This document shows, one piece after another, positions 26,972 through 26,989 of a DNA stretch of 26,989 nt. Under the pieces are notes generated by a model that made no database searches, had not been told where the DNA came from, and saw only the letters and a program-made list of their open reading frames with translations. The DNA is taken from positions 1 through 26,989 of the IMG/VR virus record IMGVR_UViG_3300018428_000144. One strand, given 5' to 3'. Position numbers and translations under genes: made by a program. The stretch is from a virus. Each line of letters opens with the position of its first letter. Position 1 is the stretch's first letter.

Positions 26972-26989
26972 TAATAAGGAGTTTGTTGA

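Noticed and set aside
1-26989. CRISPR arrays, insertion sequences, integrase or att sites
   Set aside because: No regular spaced repeats, transposase motifs or recombinase were seen; tRNA genes alone do not indicate an integration site in a lytic T4-like phage.

Overview
The window looks like part of the genome of a T4-like myovirus infecting marine cyanobacteria (a cyanophage, probably on Synechococcus or Prochlorococcus). The evidence is a contractile-tail baseplate and tail-fibre gene cluster, seven copies of the T4-like late promoter octamer NATAAATA, a short tRNA cluster, a cp12 auxiliary metabolic gene, a 2OG-Fe(II) oxygenase next to fibre genes, and a long run of tiny overlapping genes. 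All genes that I accept are on the + strand and coding density is very high; no stretch over 300 bases lacks a gene.

Layout. (1) Bases 3-7507 form a baseplate module: the end of a structural protein with an L,D-transpeptidase-like H...GTxGC motif, a gp27-like hub protein, a gp5-like OB-fold protein without a lysozyme domain, a structural protein with PGxGY repeats, a beta-helical spike-like protein, two tail-collar (receptor-binding) proteins and a small ORF. (2) Bases 7512-9609 are an accessory island: a consensus sigma70 promoter, two small genes (one Phd/YefM antitoxin-like), tRNA-Ile(TAT), tRNA-Met or Ile2(CAT), tRNA-Leu(TAA), an HNH endonuclease and a complete M20-family amidohydrolase of the N-carbamoyl-amino-acid/allantoate hydrolase type. 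(3) Bases 9610-17331 carry a small acidic protein, a 2OG-Fe(II) oxygenase-like protein, a 1760-residue fibre-like protein and a 468-residue fibre-like protein, three of the four following closely on a late promoter. (4) Bases 17394-19478 carry an SF2 helicase and a beta-class DNA methyltransferase, each with its own host-type promoter. (5) Bases 19550-24152 are a densely packed array of about 23 small genes, joined mostly by ATGA or TTGA stop-start overlaps; one is glutaredoxin-like. (6) Bases 24148-26971 hold cp12, a rho-independent terminator, then early-type genes, several with their own TATAAT promoter, including a HExxH metallopeptidase-like gene.

How the parts work together: the NATAAATA sites should be used late, by host RNA polymerase with the phage late sigma (gp55) system, for virion genes. 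The TATAAT promoters should be read by unmodified host RNA polymerase early in infection. Ten of these early-type promoters place the start codon 21-25 bases after the -10 box, and five share the exact 12-mer TGCCCTATAATA. Genes from the helicase onward that have such promoters use host-like arginine codons (CGN), unlike the AGA-rich tail genes. The most unusual gene is the M20 amidohydrolase, translationally coupled to an HNH endonuclease and flanked by short direct repeats that overlap late promoters: a plausible recently acquired metabolic cassette. All functional names are from motif reading without database searches.
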